Shown here: positions 53,858 through 64,000 of the stretch, in pieces
How the letters are laid out: each line of letters begins with the position of its first letter
Position numbering within the stretch: position 1 is the stretch's first letter
NCBI GenBank assembly: GCA_022570795.1
Contig: JAKUDP010000006.1
Coordinates: forward strand, 1,240,001 to 1,304,000
DNA: 64,000 nucleotides
From: Sphaerulina vaccinii
Lineage: Eukaryota; Ascomycota; Dothideomycetes; Mycosphaerellales; Mycosphaerellaceae
Reading direction: 5' to 3'
Notes under the pieces: generated by a model
Told to the model about the DNA's origin: nothing
Database searches by the model: none
Seen by the model: only the letters and a program-made list of their open reading frames with translations
Translations under genes and position numbers: made by a program

Positions 53858-55934
53858 AGGCAAATAAACACTATCTACACTGCTAGATGAACAACACGAG
53901 CCAGGGGAAGCTCTCTGCGAAGAGTTGTCAATGTCGCACATGAGTATTGCCTGCAATACAGCTATGGGCTGATCGACTGAGCAGAGAAACGAGCGGCAGG
54001 AACAGCACCAGCAAGATCCATAACCTACGATCATCAGACGAGACCATAACCAAATGGACCAATACAGAGTACCATATATGTACAGAGCATACACAGCATA
54101 ATGCTGGATAGGCCAAAAGTATGTCACGCAGCAAATCAGTACAAAAGAGCAAATGAATCGCCTTCAACTTCGGATTTGCCACACGAGAACGCGACCAGAA
54201 GATAAGATTGAGCTTCAGGGCACTGGCACCGATGCAGATCTATGTCAAGCATCCGCTGAAAAGCGGACGACTTACTGACTAGACCATTTCACTGAGGACG
54301 ATCATTGGAAGCTCAGCGTTGCTCCTGTATATGTACATTGACTATCACGCTGGTAAGCAAAATATTGGGAAAAGGGATATCAAAAGAATCGACCTAGGCA
54401 TCAACAGTGACGGTACCTGCGCAGCTGCCGCCGAACCCCTTCTATGCTTCGAGGCCTGCTATAAACGCCACTAATTCTTCGGCATCAGCAAAGCCAACGA
54501 CTTAGAACCTGGACCATCTCGCCGGTCGATCAATAGAGATGCAGTGTGTTAAATCGCCTATATACCCTCATTTCTTTGGCTGAGACTCTGCTGCTGCTCA
54601 AGGCAATGTAGAACAGCCTAGGAGAGTCTTGGTATGCTTGGCATAGGCAAAAGTTGACCAAAATGGAATTTCGACCCATATCGACACCACGACATCCAAA
54701 ACAACGACGACGACGACAGCAAAAGGAATGATATAGGCTTAGATTGAACACAGCAACGGCAAAAAGTAATCAATGCTATTTGCACCAGCCTATAATATCG
54801 TTAGAAGTTGATTAGAGACTCGATTGGTTGATGCTGCTTACCGTGAATTGAACACGGGGCCCATCGAAAGCTGCAGAATTTGGCAACGATGGATTTTACC
54901 ACTCTGCGATGCTGTTAGTTTTGGACGCAAGGGCTGAAGGGCTGTTGGCATTACTTACAAACCACTGGTGCTACCGATTGATGAGTAAGCAGTAGTTGTT
55001 CCACCTTGTAATCGTTGAAATGAGGCCTGCCCTTCGTACTGTAGCTCTGGAGCACTAGGTCTTGTTTGGTTGTGACCGAAAGTGCAATTTTGCAATTTCA
55101 CTTACATGCCAAGACGGGCCACTCCCGCGGGACGACCACATCTCCTCATTTGCATACCATACTCTCTAATACATCACGGTACCATATCCCCAATGTCACT
55201 GCCATCCTCGATCCGCGTGCCTAGCTGAGAGATGGAATCGTCGTGAACACAAGAGATGCTTCCGACGACGCAAAGACACGATATGGAAGCAGCACGAGCA
55301 GGCTCCACGACACCCGGTACTGCCATCATGCTCGCCAGGGACTATGGAAATCATCCATAGGAGATGCTAGGCCAATAGCAAGGTCTATCACGGCAATGCG
55401 GATCGAGGCATGAGCAAGAACCCAGAACTACTTGTGACGTGCATATCAGGTACCGCAGAGCAGAGAGGTTGTATCCTATCGTCAGCCTGGCGAGGACGTC
55501 TTTGAATGATACCAAAACTCGACAATCCCGGCATCATCTAAAGCGTTGGTCTGACTCTAGACTCTCGCTGCCTTCCGTCGCTGATTCGGGAACTCATGGG
55601 TCTGAAGGCGATGTCAAGGAAAGCTGTACTCAGACACTGAGCTATATCATGTTCAGTAGCATGGGCATTGAGCCTTGGATACTACAAAAGAACCATTGCT
55701 CACGGAATCTTCTGCTCGAGTGCATACAGCATCATGCAGCTATCCCCATCTGCTGCCTTCCATTCCTTCCGAGATGGATCCACTTCTAGAATCGTCGTCG
55801 GCGCCGATCAAGCAGAGTCATGAGCGAAAACCAAGCCCTCGCGACTGTCAGGATCCTCCGGTACAGGCTATGAGCACCAGTGCTAGGAGCAGATACTGTA
55901 CGATGCTTCTTTCTGGAGCTTAGAGTATGACACT
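53858..55934. other. Gene-poor intergenic region with tRNA-like relic
   Basis: 2 kb between convergent genes without a supported protein gene. Contains the tRNA-like segment at about 54835-54918. Several short stretches look like intron borders (GTTAG/AG), which may point to a spliced non-coding transcript, but nothing firm. Confidence 0.4.
54835..54918 (-). tRNA. tRNA-Gly(GCC)-like sequence, probably pseudogene
   Basis: Read on the minus strand: AGAGTGGTAAAAT (A-box/D-loop-like), an anticodon arm with 6-bp stem CCATCG/CGATGG (54861-54892) and TTGCCA at its start, which would place GCC as anticodon with an insertion of about 13 nt, and a perfect T arm CCGTG-TTCAATT-CACGG (54841-54857). The acceptor arms do not pair, so a working tRNA is unlikely. 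Confidence 0.35.
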
Positions 55935-57321
55935 TCAACGACACTGACGCTTCGATGGCTGATACTCATCACCGTCCTCTTCAATCTCGCCATCATCTAG
56001 CACAGAGTCATCACTGTTCTCGCTGGACTCCTCATCTCCGCTTTGGCTATCATCTTCACTGGGCAGCTCGCCGGTCTCCTCCACATCATAGCCATCGGTG
56101 TCCTGCAGGACCTGCCCATCTTCTTCTGGCTTTTCCGCAGTAGGAGTGCACTCAAGGCAGCGCTTGGCGACGCATCCTAGGACAGCAACGCGCTTCTTTC
56201 CTCCACTAGTCTGACTCAAGACTACTGCTCTGATTGTGTCTTTGTGATCTGGAACCTCGAGCTCGGCGATTTCTGCTGGTCCAGTCGGACGAAAGACATA
56301 CTCGCCATCGTCTTTGATACTAGTATCCCGGCCGATGTGCACGAAAGGAAGGCCATCAGTCGGGCTACGAGTGAACTTGACCATGAGATGACCTCGCTTG
56401 CCAGACTTGCGGCAAGTGCAGCACACATCTCCATCGCAGAGAACAACATCCTCGTGCCGCTCCTTTGCAGAGTTCCACACACGCACGAGTTCGCCGCCAT
56501 GCTGGTAGATCTCGGTGGACTTGTTGATCGAGATGATCTTCTTATCAACACGAAGCATCAAGCGCCGATCCTCGATCTCGACATCCTTGCAATGAATCAT
56601 GAGAGGTTCGTGGGTCGGGTGCGCAGGTGTGCTGTGACTTCTGACTTGAAGACGGGACTTAGTACGCGCACGCTTTGAGGGTACAGCGGCTGGGTTGACG
56701 GATGAGCTCTGAGCTGGCATCTTAGAACTTGTCTGGGTCGTGCGCCGGCTAATGGTTGGTCGAGCAGTCTGACGATGCGCAGACGCCGCAGCGTACGAAG
56801 ACTTGAGCTTAGCTGCATTCTTTCGCGCTTTCTCTCGGGCGAAAACGACATCGAAGGTTGAAGCTGGACGAATGTAGGCGATTTGAGGACGACGAAGGAC
56901 GATTGATGCATTCGGCACACTCAGCACACCCGTCGCACTCTCTCGAAGCCAGTTTGGTCCACTTGTCTGCGATGCTGCGGCGATGATTCTCTGATCTGCA
57001 CGTTGGCGTTCCTGAATCTCGTTGGCACCGAATTGACCGTTCTCGGGGTCGACAATTCGATAATGTGGGCTGCGGTGACCGACCTTCCAGCGCGAGGAGA
57101 ACTCTGCCTACGTTTTAGCAACGGCGCGGGATGATATGCCTATCGATTCGAAACTCACCATCGCGTATGTCCTTGTAGGTGTACTTCTTTCGAACGTCGC
57201 GCCAGTCCTCGCCGAAGATACGACCCATCAGATCGTGCACCTCGTTCTCAGTCTGGTCATACATGGTGCGAATGTACACCAGGACGCGGCGCTCCTCTAA
57301 CGTCCAAGTCGCTATCGGCAT
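55935..57321 (-). CDS. Myb/SANT-like nuclear protein, uncharacterised
   Basis: Exons 57321-57159 and 57103-55935 (55-nt intron) give 443 residues. The N-terminus WTLEERRVLVYIRTMYDQTE..VHDLMGRIFGEDW resembles a Myb-like or ascomycete DNA-binding helix bundle. A basic region follows (AREKARKNAAKLK, PSKRARTKSR), then a beta-rich domain with a CxxC-type cluster (CDGDVCCTCRKSGKRG) and a strongly acidic tail (SEDDSQSGDEESSENSDDS). Nuclear location is likely; role unknown. Confidence 0.75.
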
Positions 57322-58037
57322 GGCTGCGAGTGGGCGATGTGCACGAATGAGTGTTGATCAAAATTGGTCGATTATGCTGTGTTGTCGGTGGTGTCGTCGA
57401 TTCGAGAAGCGTCTGTTTGCATATTCATGTTGAACTGCACTAGCGCCAACGTCTTCGCCTCTGCCGCACAACAACAGATCCATAATGCAACATCTCTGAC
57501 ACCTACGAGCCTGAGCTCCACTGACACTGGCTGTTTTGCAGCAACACGCCGTGCTATACTGAGAGTACTGCTCTTGCTCACGACTTTTATGCACTGTCAT
57601 CAGCTTATACGCTTAAAGAACGATGGATATATGACCTATAATGCCCGACAAGCAATGGCAACTGTAACAGGAGAGAGAAGTAGATGCGCTGGGTGATACG
57701 AGGTCACTGACTACTCTCTACATACCACAGTACGATGCTTGCTATGGAATATCTCGACACTTCGACCACCTCTTTCAGCTCAACCCAAGAACAAAGCAAC
57801 ATTTGCGATTTCTCCAACTTCTTTGTCCCATAATCGTCACAACCATTGTCCAATGGCACGTGCCAACCCACAATCACTTCTTTGTCCTGCTTTGCCTCTT
57901 CCAAGGGCAAACTGCCCGCTTGCAGTATCTCCTCTTCTTTCCAAAACAATACCTATACCAAAATCCACAGCACACTCAAAAGTGAACGATCACAAAATCA
58001 GGAAACACAATCTCCAAACAACAGAATTACCACCAAA
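57322..58037. promoter_or_regulatory. Divergent intergenic region
   Basis: 716 bp between the Myb-like gene and the secreted protein. The 200 bp before 58038 is C/A-rich with a CCACAATC/CAATGG context, a probable promoter and 5' UTR. Open frames here are not convincing. Confidence 0.4.
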
Positions 58038-58499
58038 ATGAAGATAATCCTCACCCTCCTAACCCTCCTCGTCCTCGCTTATGCCCAATCCTACGCCTCC
58101 GACTACCAATACAGCCAAACCTGCGCAAAGAAAAACCCAGCCGTAAACGCCGCAATCTCAGCTTTCTGCAACAAAAAGATCAACGGTGTCCCCTCCGACA
58201 CAATCTACTGTCCAGGTCCACGTTCCAACGCTGGAGTAGTAACCCAAGGCGTACGCGCGAAAATTACAGGCAATTGTTCTCCTCAACAGTGGATTCCAGC
58301 GCAGTATTGTTTGGTGCAGTTTCACTATATTTGTGCGACTGGAGGGCCGAGAGGTATGGGTAGTCATACTTATGGGAATAATGGTTGTCAGAAATGGACT
58401 TTGCAGTTTGCGAATTCGGGGGTGGGAGCTGTGCTTGGGGCACTTGGGGTTGGGAAGAGAGGAGAGGATGATGGGGGAGTGGAGGAGTTGGATGATTAG
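58038..58499 (+). CDS. Small secreted cysteine-containing protein, effector candidate
   Basis: 153 residues: signal peptide MKIILTLLTLLVLAYAQ, then a mature domain with six well-spaced cysteines (QTCAKK, AFCNKK, IYCPGP, GNCSPQQW, QYCLVQF, YICATG) plus NGCQKW, and no membrane segment. The C-terminal acidic tail (KRGEDDGG) contains a KR pair that could be a Kex2 site. An upstream in-frame ATG at 57846 adds a part that does not look like a signal peptide, so 58038 was preferred. No family recognised; the pattern resembles fungal apoplastic effectors. Confidence 0.75.
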   Translation: MKIILTLLTLLVLAYAQSYASDYQYSQTCAKKNPAVNAAISAFCNKKINGVPSDTIYCPGPRSNAGVVTQGVRAKITGNCSPQQWIPAQYCLVQFHYICATGGPRGMGSHTYGNNGCQKWTLQFANSGVGAVLGALGVGKRGEDDGGVEELDD

Positions 58500-58674
58500 A
58501 GTACTCTTCATTGGAAGAATGTCCTTTTGGAATTGTAGCTGTTGGTAACGAATTTAACGCTTTGCGCTTTGCGATTCACGAGGTCCATATGGGTTCTGTC
58601 GTGATGTAGCTTGTATACAGTACTCGTTCTTGTCCCTCCCTCCTTCTCGAAGGGTTGCTGTAGGTAGTGTGCCG

Positions 58675-58926
58675 TCACCACAAGGCGCTCCAACGTCGTG
58701 AGAATATGCCTGTCGCACGCGTTGCTTCGTCGCGGCTGGATGGTCCCTGTCCGTCAACCTCGGACAGCAAGGGCTGCTCTCCATTGCCATCCTCAAGACG
58801 ATCACTGAGGCTCTGAGCACCAGATTGAGGTACACGTCCTGGTAAGTCGAGTCTGTCTGCATATTGCTCTAGTCTGGTAGCAAGTTCGTCGATTCTCAGA
58901 GCACGTTCCACTTCAGGTGTACTCAT
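58675..58926 (-). CDS. Possible small protein, 83 residues
   Basis: An ATG-started frame beginning 12 bp after the hydrolase stop on the same strand. It contains an amphipathic helix (RIDELATRLEQYADRL) and a hydrophilic middle. Such close packing is unusual for a separate fungal gene; it could be a short independent gene or a chance frame in the hydrolase 3' UTR. Confidence 0.3.
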   Translation of the reverse strand: MSTPEVERALRIDELATRLEQYADRLDLPGRVPQSGAQSLSDRLEDGNGEQPLLSEVDGQGPSSRDEATRATGIFSRRWSALW

Positions 58927-58938
58927 TCCTGGCTCACG

Positions 58939-59926
58939 CTATGAGCCCAAGACGTACTTCCGCAGGAACTCCTCGATGTGAACAAAGTAGCCAGGTTCTG
59001 CCACAGTGCTATTGTGGTCACCATATGGCAATTCCCTCCACGCCACTTGAGGTGTCTTGGCAAGCTTGAAGAGCTCTCTCATATGCGAAGGTCTGCATAT
59101 AGTCAGCAGTTGTGCAGAGTGCATTCAACGATAGTATACTCACGGCACTATCTCATCCTTCAGGCCACTCAAGAACAGAATCGGGATGTCCGTAATCTGC
59201 GGAATCATGTCTTCACTCCGCCAATGCTCATGACAGAGCGGAGCCAGATATTTCGCAATCGGCACAGCTTCTGGAATCATCTTCTGTATGCTTAAGAAGG
59301 TGTTCTCCAACACTAGACCTTTGATGTCTCCCGTGCCCTTGTTCTTCGCCACCAGGTCGATGCTGACAGCACCGCCTATACTCTGACCATAGACGACGAT
59401 CTTGTTGCCTTTGAGGTCTTCGCGGTTGCGAATGTAGTCCAGTCCAGTCTGCGCATCAATGGCCAAGCCCTTCTCGTTGGGATTGCCAGTGGACAAACCA
59501 TAGCCTCGATATTCCAGCATTAGAATTGTGCAACCAAGATCTTGGGACAACACTTTGGAGATGGGTAGACGATGCCCGATGTTGCCTGCATTGCCATGGA
59601 AGCTGAGCAATGTGATCGGTTTGGCTTGAGTCCTGTTTGCGGGCCTGATCAGGAAGGCGCTTAGTGTTTCTCCATCTGGAGTAGGAAGTTCGAGTTCTTC
59701 GTAGTCTTCAAGCCCAAACTGAGGAGGTCTCGGCACTTCTGTTCTCGTGCCTGGAGGCAGGTTTCTCGGGTATATGATCTCGCTGCCTGTCATCAGCGTC
59801 GTGCCTTGGCGATAGCTGATGAGGACTTGCTCACTTCTGAAAGTAGTACAGAGCTCCGCCGCCAACGCTCACAGCTGCAGCGCCTAGGTAGAAGGGGAGG
59901 CGAAGCCACGGAATAAGGGCCGCCAT
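58939..59926 (-). CDS. bem46: BEM46-family alpha/beta hydrolase
   Basis: Membrane-anchored serine hydrolase of the Bem46/ABHD13 family, associated with polarity in fungi. Exons 59926-59835, 59782-59144 and 59092-58939 (introns 52 and 51 nt), 294 residues. N-terminal membrane anchor (LPFYLGAAAVSVGGGALYYFQ), then IYPRNLPPGTRTEVPRP, FHGNAGNIGHRLP with the oxyanion-region HGN, LEYRGYGLSTGNP, the nucleophile in GQSIGGAVS (near residue 164), the acid in SGLKDEIVPPSHM, and the histidine in GDHNST. An open frame of 71 codons (60099-59884) overlaps its start and could act as an upstream ORF. Confidence 0.93.
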
Positions 59927-60099
59927 GCTGTGCGAAGAGAGTCGATGTTGGCGAACACTATCGCAGTGGCAACTATTGCCAGGAACGTGTATCTGTGAGT
60001 CTTCGGATGGCTGAGAAAGTGTAGCAGTGTCAAAGGAGTGTCATTGGGTCGGTCGTCGTGCGAATCTTCCTCGGGTTCAGCAACGTGTCTGTTGGACAT
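59884..60099 (-). CDS. Upstream ORF or alternative first exon of the hydrolase
   Basis: 71 codons, MSNRHVAEPEEDS.., with a hydrophobic stretch (TFLAIVATAIVFANI), in a different frame from the hydrolase and ending 42 nt past its start codon. Could be a regulatory upstream ORF or a small membrane protein. No splice linking the two was found. Confidence 0.3.
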   Translation of the reverse strand: MSNRHVAEPEEDSHDDRPNDTPLTLLHFLSHPKTHRYTFLAIVATAIVFANIDSLRTAWRPLFRGFASPST

Positions 60100-60322
60100 C
60101 TGGTTGAAGTGTAGTCAACGGAGTAAGTGTTGGGTTGGAGGTGAGGAGTGGAAGGCAGAAGTCGAGGGAAGCTCCGAACAAGCTTGAGACGCGCATGTTC
60201 GCGACTGCCTCCAATCCATCAAACACATCGACCACACCTCATCTCTTCAATTCATCACCAAACAACAATACCGATCTCGCCACATCCCGACTACACCTCC
60301 CTCTCACCACATCACCGCCATC

Positions 60323-61073
60323 ATGATCAACCAGACGGGGATGCTCGGCGAAGGCAAGCATCAACGAACACTCATATGTCTCGACATCAACTAACACTTC
60401 TTCGACAGATGGGATCCACATCGACATGAACCACCTCAAGTCCGGTGAGGTCAACCTCGGAACGTCCATCATGGCCATCAACTTCAAAGACGGTGTCATC
60501 CTCGGCGCCGACTCCCGCACAACCACCGGCGCATACATCGCGAACCGAGTGACGGACAAGCTCACACAAGTCCACGACACGATCTGGTGCTGTCGGTCAG
60601 GCTCAGCCGCTGATACGCAAGCCGTCGCCGACATTGTCCAATACCACCTCAGCACATACGGCATCCAGAATGATGATGCACCCACTACACAGACAGCAGC
60701 TGCGCTATTCCAGGAGCTGTGCTACGAGAACAAGGATATGCTGAGCGCCGGCATCATCATTGCAGGCTGGGATCCACGACACGGAGGACAGGTATACCAG
60801 ATCCCGCTAGGAGGTTCGCTGCACAAGCAAGCATTTGCCATTGCTGGTTCGGGTTCCACATACATCTACGGATACACAGATGCCAACTGGAAGGAGGGCA
60901 TGACGGAAGAGGAAGGCATCGCATTCGTCAAGGGATCATTGAAAGAGGCGATCAAGTGGGATGGCAGTTCAGGTGGTGTGATTCGTATGGTTGTCCTGAC
61001 AGCGAAGGGAGCGATCCGGCATCTTTACCTGCCCGACAGAAATTACGAAGGTCCAGGAACCGAGAAGCCATAG
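60323..61073 (+). CDS. PRE3: 20S proteasome beta-1 subunit (Pre3)
   Basis: Caspase-like catalytic subunit of the 20S core. Exons 60323-60353 and 60409-61073, 231 residues. The 55-nt intron begins GCAAGC and ends GACAG with a CTAAC branch site, a GC-AG intron. The propeptide GIHIDMNHLKSGEVNLG is cleaved before Thr29 (LG|TSIMA), the nucleophile. Catalytic partners and the family core are intact: GADSRTTTGAYIANRVTDK (with lysine), DTIWCCRSGSAADTQAVAD and IAGSGSTYIYGY. The divergent neighbour is the BEM46-type hydrolase. Confidence 0.95.
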
Positions 61074-62338
61074 AGCGGAACATGAGATGATGAGGTGGAC
61101 ATGTATGCATAGGCACGCTCTCCGCAAGACTCGCGCAGTCGTGGCAAGGCTACAGAAAGACCTGTAGGCAAGCAGACAAGCCTGAGCTACACGAGGTGCA
61201 TAGAGGCTGTAACACTACCCGAAAGAAAGCAGTGAACCACGCCACGGCCATAGCATGTCTGTACAGAAGAAGGCTCAGTGTCGACGGAGCTTTCCAGTGC
61301 CACCTTTGGGCAAGGCTGCAAGCTTGACACAGCTGTCGCTCATAGACACCAAAAATGGAAAGTGGGACACATGGCTGTTCTTTTGGCTTATGGCTGCACA
61401 TATGAAGAAGCATTGCACCAATAAGCTTGCTCATCCGATCTTCACCGGCAGTATTACCTCTCTTTAGCGTATAGCTAGTGTTCCTATGCTTGTTTTGTTG
61501 ATTACGAGGCGAGCGCGTCATCTTTGAAGTACATGTCGAGACCAAAGCAGATGAAGCAGTTCTGATGCTCGGTGGGAGGTGGTGAAGTTCGCATGTGCTG
61601 CTTTTGATATTGAGTTGAAGTTTGTCCCAGAATATGATCTAAGTACGGATAGTATAGATTGCGCTAAAACAAGTTCCAAAGCATAATCCTGATGGCGTTC
61701 TCGGTTTTGGTGAGGTCAACATTAGCTTAGCAGGCTTGCAGATCCCTCCAGACCATGTTCTGTTGATGACCAGAGCTTCATCACAACGACATACACCTGC
61801 TCCAGGCTGTGCTATAGCGACGGAGGACGCTATACACTATACACCACCCATCGCGTGCTGTCCAATTAAGTTTGAGTACAGCATACTGATCAGAGGCGAG
61901 GCATGACACCTGGTGAGTCGCTGCAGTGTTTCATATCGTTGTGATTGCGTAGGGAACTTGGGCTCCTATCGCCAGATCTGCGTCCACCGCCCCGACCTCA
62001 TCACAGCTCCTACTGCTCCTACTCCTCCCTCTAACTTCGACACTACGGCGCGCAACCTGAGCCAAGAATATACGCGACTGCATCGTACCTTCTCCAATTA
62101 CACCAACACCGGCACGGCAAAGGACAGAGTTATACGCGTGTCGCTCTCGGACACTCACATGCCAGCCCTGGCACAACGGACGGCCTCCACCGCCTCACAT
62201 TCCCGTGTGAGACGACAGCGACACCTACTTGCATCAGCCGGACAGCATAGCATATCGCAGCATAGCGCATCATATTGGCGCAACGCATGCGAACGCGACT
62301 GACATTAGCTCAGCATTCAGACTACCGGCGGCAGTATC
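61074..62338. other. Intergenic, no gene seen
   Basis: 1.27 kb between two plus-strand genes: 3' UTR of PRE3, then the promoter/5' leader of the cyclin gene. Open frames on both strands look non-coding. Confidence 0.45.
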
Positions 62339-63985
62339 ATGGGATCTCTCGTACTAGACGCTGTGAATTCGTTCTTCGGCCCACATCACGCGCATCCTCA
62401 CGCATCGCCCAGCCATCCACAGCATACTTCATATCGAGAGACGCCCCGAACAGCATCTACTTCGAAGCGCAGCCGCTCGCAGTCAAATAGCGGCGCGGAC
62501 CATATGTCCGAATCGGCGCAGAGAGCACCAAGCTCATCTGCAGCCCAGCAACAATCTAGCAGCAATGTTCGATCAGAAGAGCCACGAGCGGCGTCGCAGG
62601 CGTCGTCGCAGCGGAGTGCGCCACAACCGCCGAGTCCTACCTTAGGAGCGAACACGGCTCCACCGCCAGAGGCCGATGAGTCTCGGACAGGTGCACAGAC
62701 GGAGAGCATATCCACGACGTCCGGCAGCAGATCTTCGAGGCCGCGGAAGATCAAGGTGCGCGATCTGGAACACATCCAGAGTTTCGCTACCGAGAACATG
62801 GGAGATTTTTCAGAACTACGTAGCAGGAGTCGGTCACGCTCACGAGCGGCAGAAGACAATGGGCCACAATATGAGATCAGTGAGATGAAGGTCGAGCACA
62901 TTATAGAAATGGTCGCAGGCCTCCTCACCAAGATCACCACCACGAACGATAGACAGCATGAGCATCTACACCGAGCGCCGCCATCCATCAGTGAGGCTTC
63001 CCACCTGAACCAGCAGACTACGAGTGTGCTGGCTTTCCATGGCAAGAATGTGCCGAGCATAACCATCTTGAGCTACTTGAGCAGGATCAATAAGTATTGT
63101 CCCACTAGCTATGAGGTCTTTCTGAGCTTGCTGGTTTACTTCGATCGCATGACGGAGCGAGTGAACGCAGGCCCTATGCAGAGTCTGCGAGAAGCAAAAC
63201 AACAAGCGGTGGAGGCGAACGCAGCAGGGAGTCGAAGCTCCTCAGCAGAATCGCTTGATCCAGATTGCATGCAGGGAGTGACGGCTACGACTCCTAGCGT
63301 GACGCAACAAGCAACTCCTCCATACTCTGGCGGTATGGAGAGGCCACTAGAACGAGGCATTCCCGGCACACCTCACAGCCGGCCTAATCAGCCAGAAGGA
63401 GATTCGCCATCACTTCCTGCAGAGCCTTCAATGAGTGGAGGTGTGGATCCATACAACCTGTCACACTTCTTTGTGGTTGACAGCTTCAACATTCACCGAC
63501 TGGTCATTGCTGGAGTGACATGCGCCAGCAAGTTCTTCTCGGATATCTTTTACACAAATTCGAGATATGCAAAGGTGAGTCTCGAACCTTTTGCTTGCAT
63601 CCTTCTGACAGCTGCCCCTCCACACCAACCCAGACCTTGAACACGAGTCTGACATCATTTGTCTTTGCATCCACATGAAACGTGCATGAACCATATCTGT
63701 TGCCCAACTATGATCGAGAGTCGTGACTGACATTGGCTTTTCCAGGTCGGTGGTCTACCCCTGCCAGAGCTTAACCATCTCGAACTTCAATTCTTGCTCC
63801 TGAATGACTTTAGACTGAGCATTCCTGTGGAAGAGATTGAAGCATATGGGACTATGCTTGTGGAATTCTATGCGCGAGAAGTTGTGGCGCAACGAAGAGC
63901 TGCTGAAGCTGCCGCCAGCATGAATGAGAGGAGTTTGAGCGAAAGCTCCACTGAGAGCACTGCTACCGTCAGGGCTGTCGGATAG
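62339..63985 (+). CDS. PHO80-like (Pcl-type) cyclin
   Basis: Cyclin partner of a Pho85-type kinase. Exons 62339-63574 and 63746-63985, 491 residues; the intron is 171 nt (GTGAGT..TTTTCCAG), the longest supported here. A disordered S/Q-rich N-terminus is followed by the cyclin box: MVAGLLTKITTTND, VPSITILSYLSRINKYCPTSYEVFLSLLVYFDRM, a long insert of about 95 residues, then VVDSFNIHRLVIAGVTCASKFFSDIFYTNSRYAKVGGLPLPELNHLELQFLLLNDF, which is diagnostic for PHO80 cyclins. The insert in the middle of the cyclin box is unusual against yeast Pho80 but common in filamentous fungi. Confidence 0.92.
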
Positions 63986-64000
63986 AATTCTGATACGCCT

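Noticed and set aside
1..64000. CRISPR array, bacterial operons, intact transposon or secondary-metabolite cluster
   Set aside because: No spaced direct repeats, no transposase or reverse-transcriptase motifs, no PKS/NRPS/terpene motifs; genes are spliced and eukaryotic.

Overview
The window looks like nuclear DNA of a filamentous ascomycete, most likely a dothideomycete near Mycosphaerellaceae/Cercospora. That placement is an inference from four things: compact protein genes on both strands; short GT-AG introns, mostly 50-61 nt, with CTAAC/CTGAC branch sites; fungal-specific families (HET-domain proteins, PTH11-like receptor, SUR7/PalI family, small secreted cysteine-containing proteins); and overall protein character. 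All exon boundaries were read by hand from the DNA and are unverified by transcripts.

Left part (1-12.2 kb): a partial carnosine N-methyltransferase-like gene, a quinone-oxidoreductase-type MDR enzyme, a 3-beta-HSD/sterol dehydrogenase-like enzyme, a NAT9-like acetyltransferase, two small uncharacterised genes, Arp2/3 subunit ARC40, a U1A/U2B''-type RRM protein, a damaged deuterolysin-like secreted protein, and the mitochondrial pyruvate carrier subunit MPC1.

Middle (12.2-43.5 kb): a decayed HET gene, the autophagy kinase ATG1, a tiny secreted protein with a duplicated intron, a large glycosylated membrane protein, a PTH11-like receptor, the PI4-kinase STT4, a truncated HET-6-like gene, a CSC1/TMEM63-type osmosensitive channel, an M1 aminopeptidase and a SUR7/PalI-family protein.

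Right part (43.5-64 kb): a 2.9 kb gene-poor stretch with a pair of 151-bp repeats, a BEM3-like PX-PH-RhoGAP, a secreted or anchored unknown, a DUF427 protein, another 2 kb gene-poor stretch with a tRNA-like relic, a Myb-like nuclear protein, a secreted effector-like protein, a BEM46-type hydrolase, proteasome subunit PRE3 and a PHO80-like cyclin.

Most genes are housekeeping and not functionally linked; there is no biosynthetic cluster. The most unusual signals are: (1) an 88-bp repeat shared by two introns, one in the receptor gene and one just 3' of the aminopeptidase stop codon, resembling introner-like elements; (2) an in-frame 71-residue extension beyond that stop codon, reached by splicing the repeat-bearing intron; (3) an intron duplicated within a small secreted-protein gene and better conserved than the exons beside it; (4) a TATA-preceded sequence that can fold into a multi-branched RNA; (5) a pair of 151-bp repeats with a tRNA A-box-like start; and (6) a cluster of decaying HET and deuterolysin-like genes.
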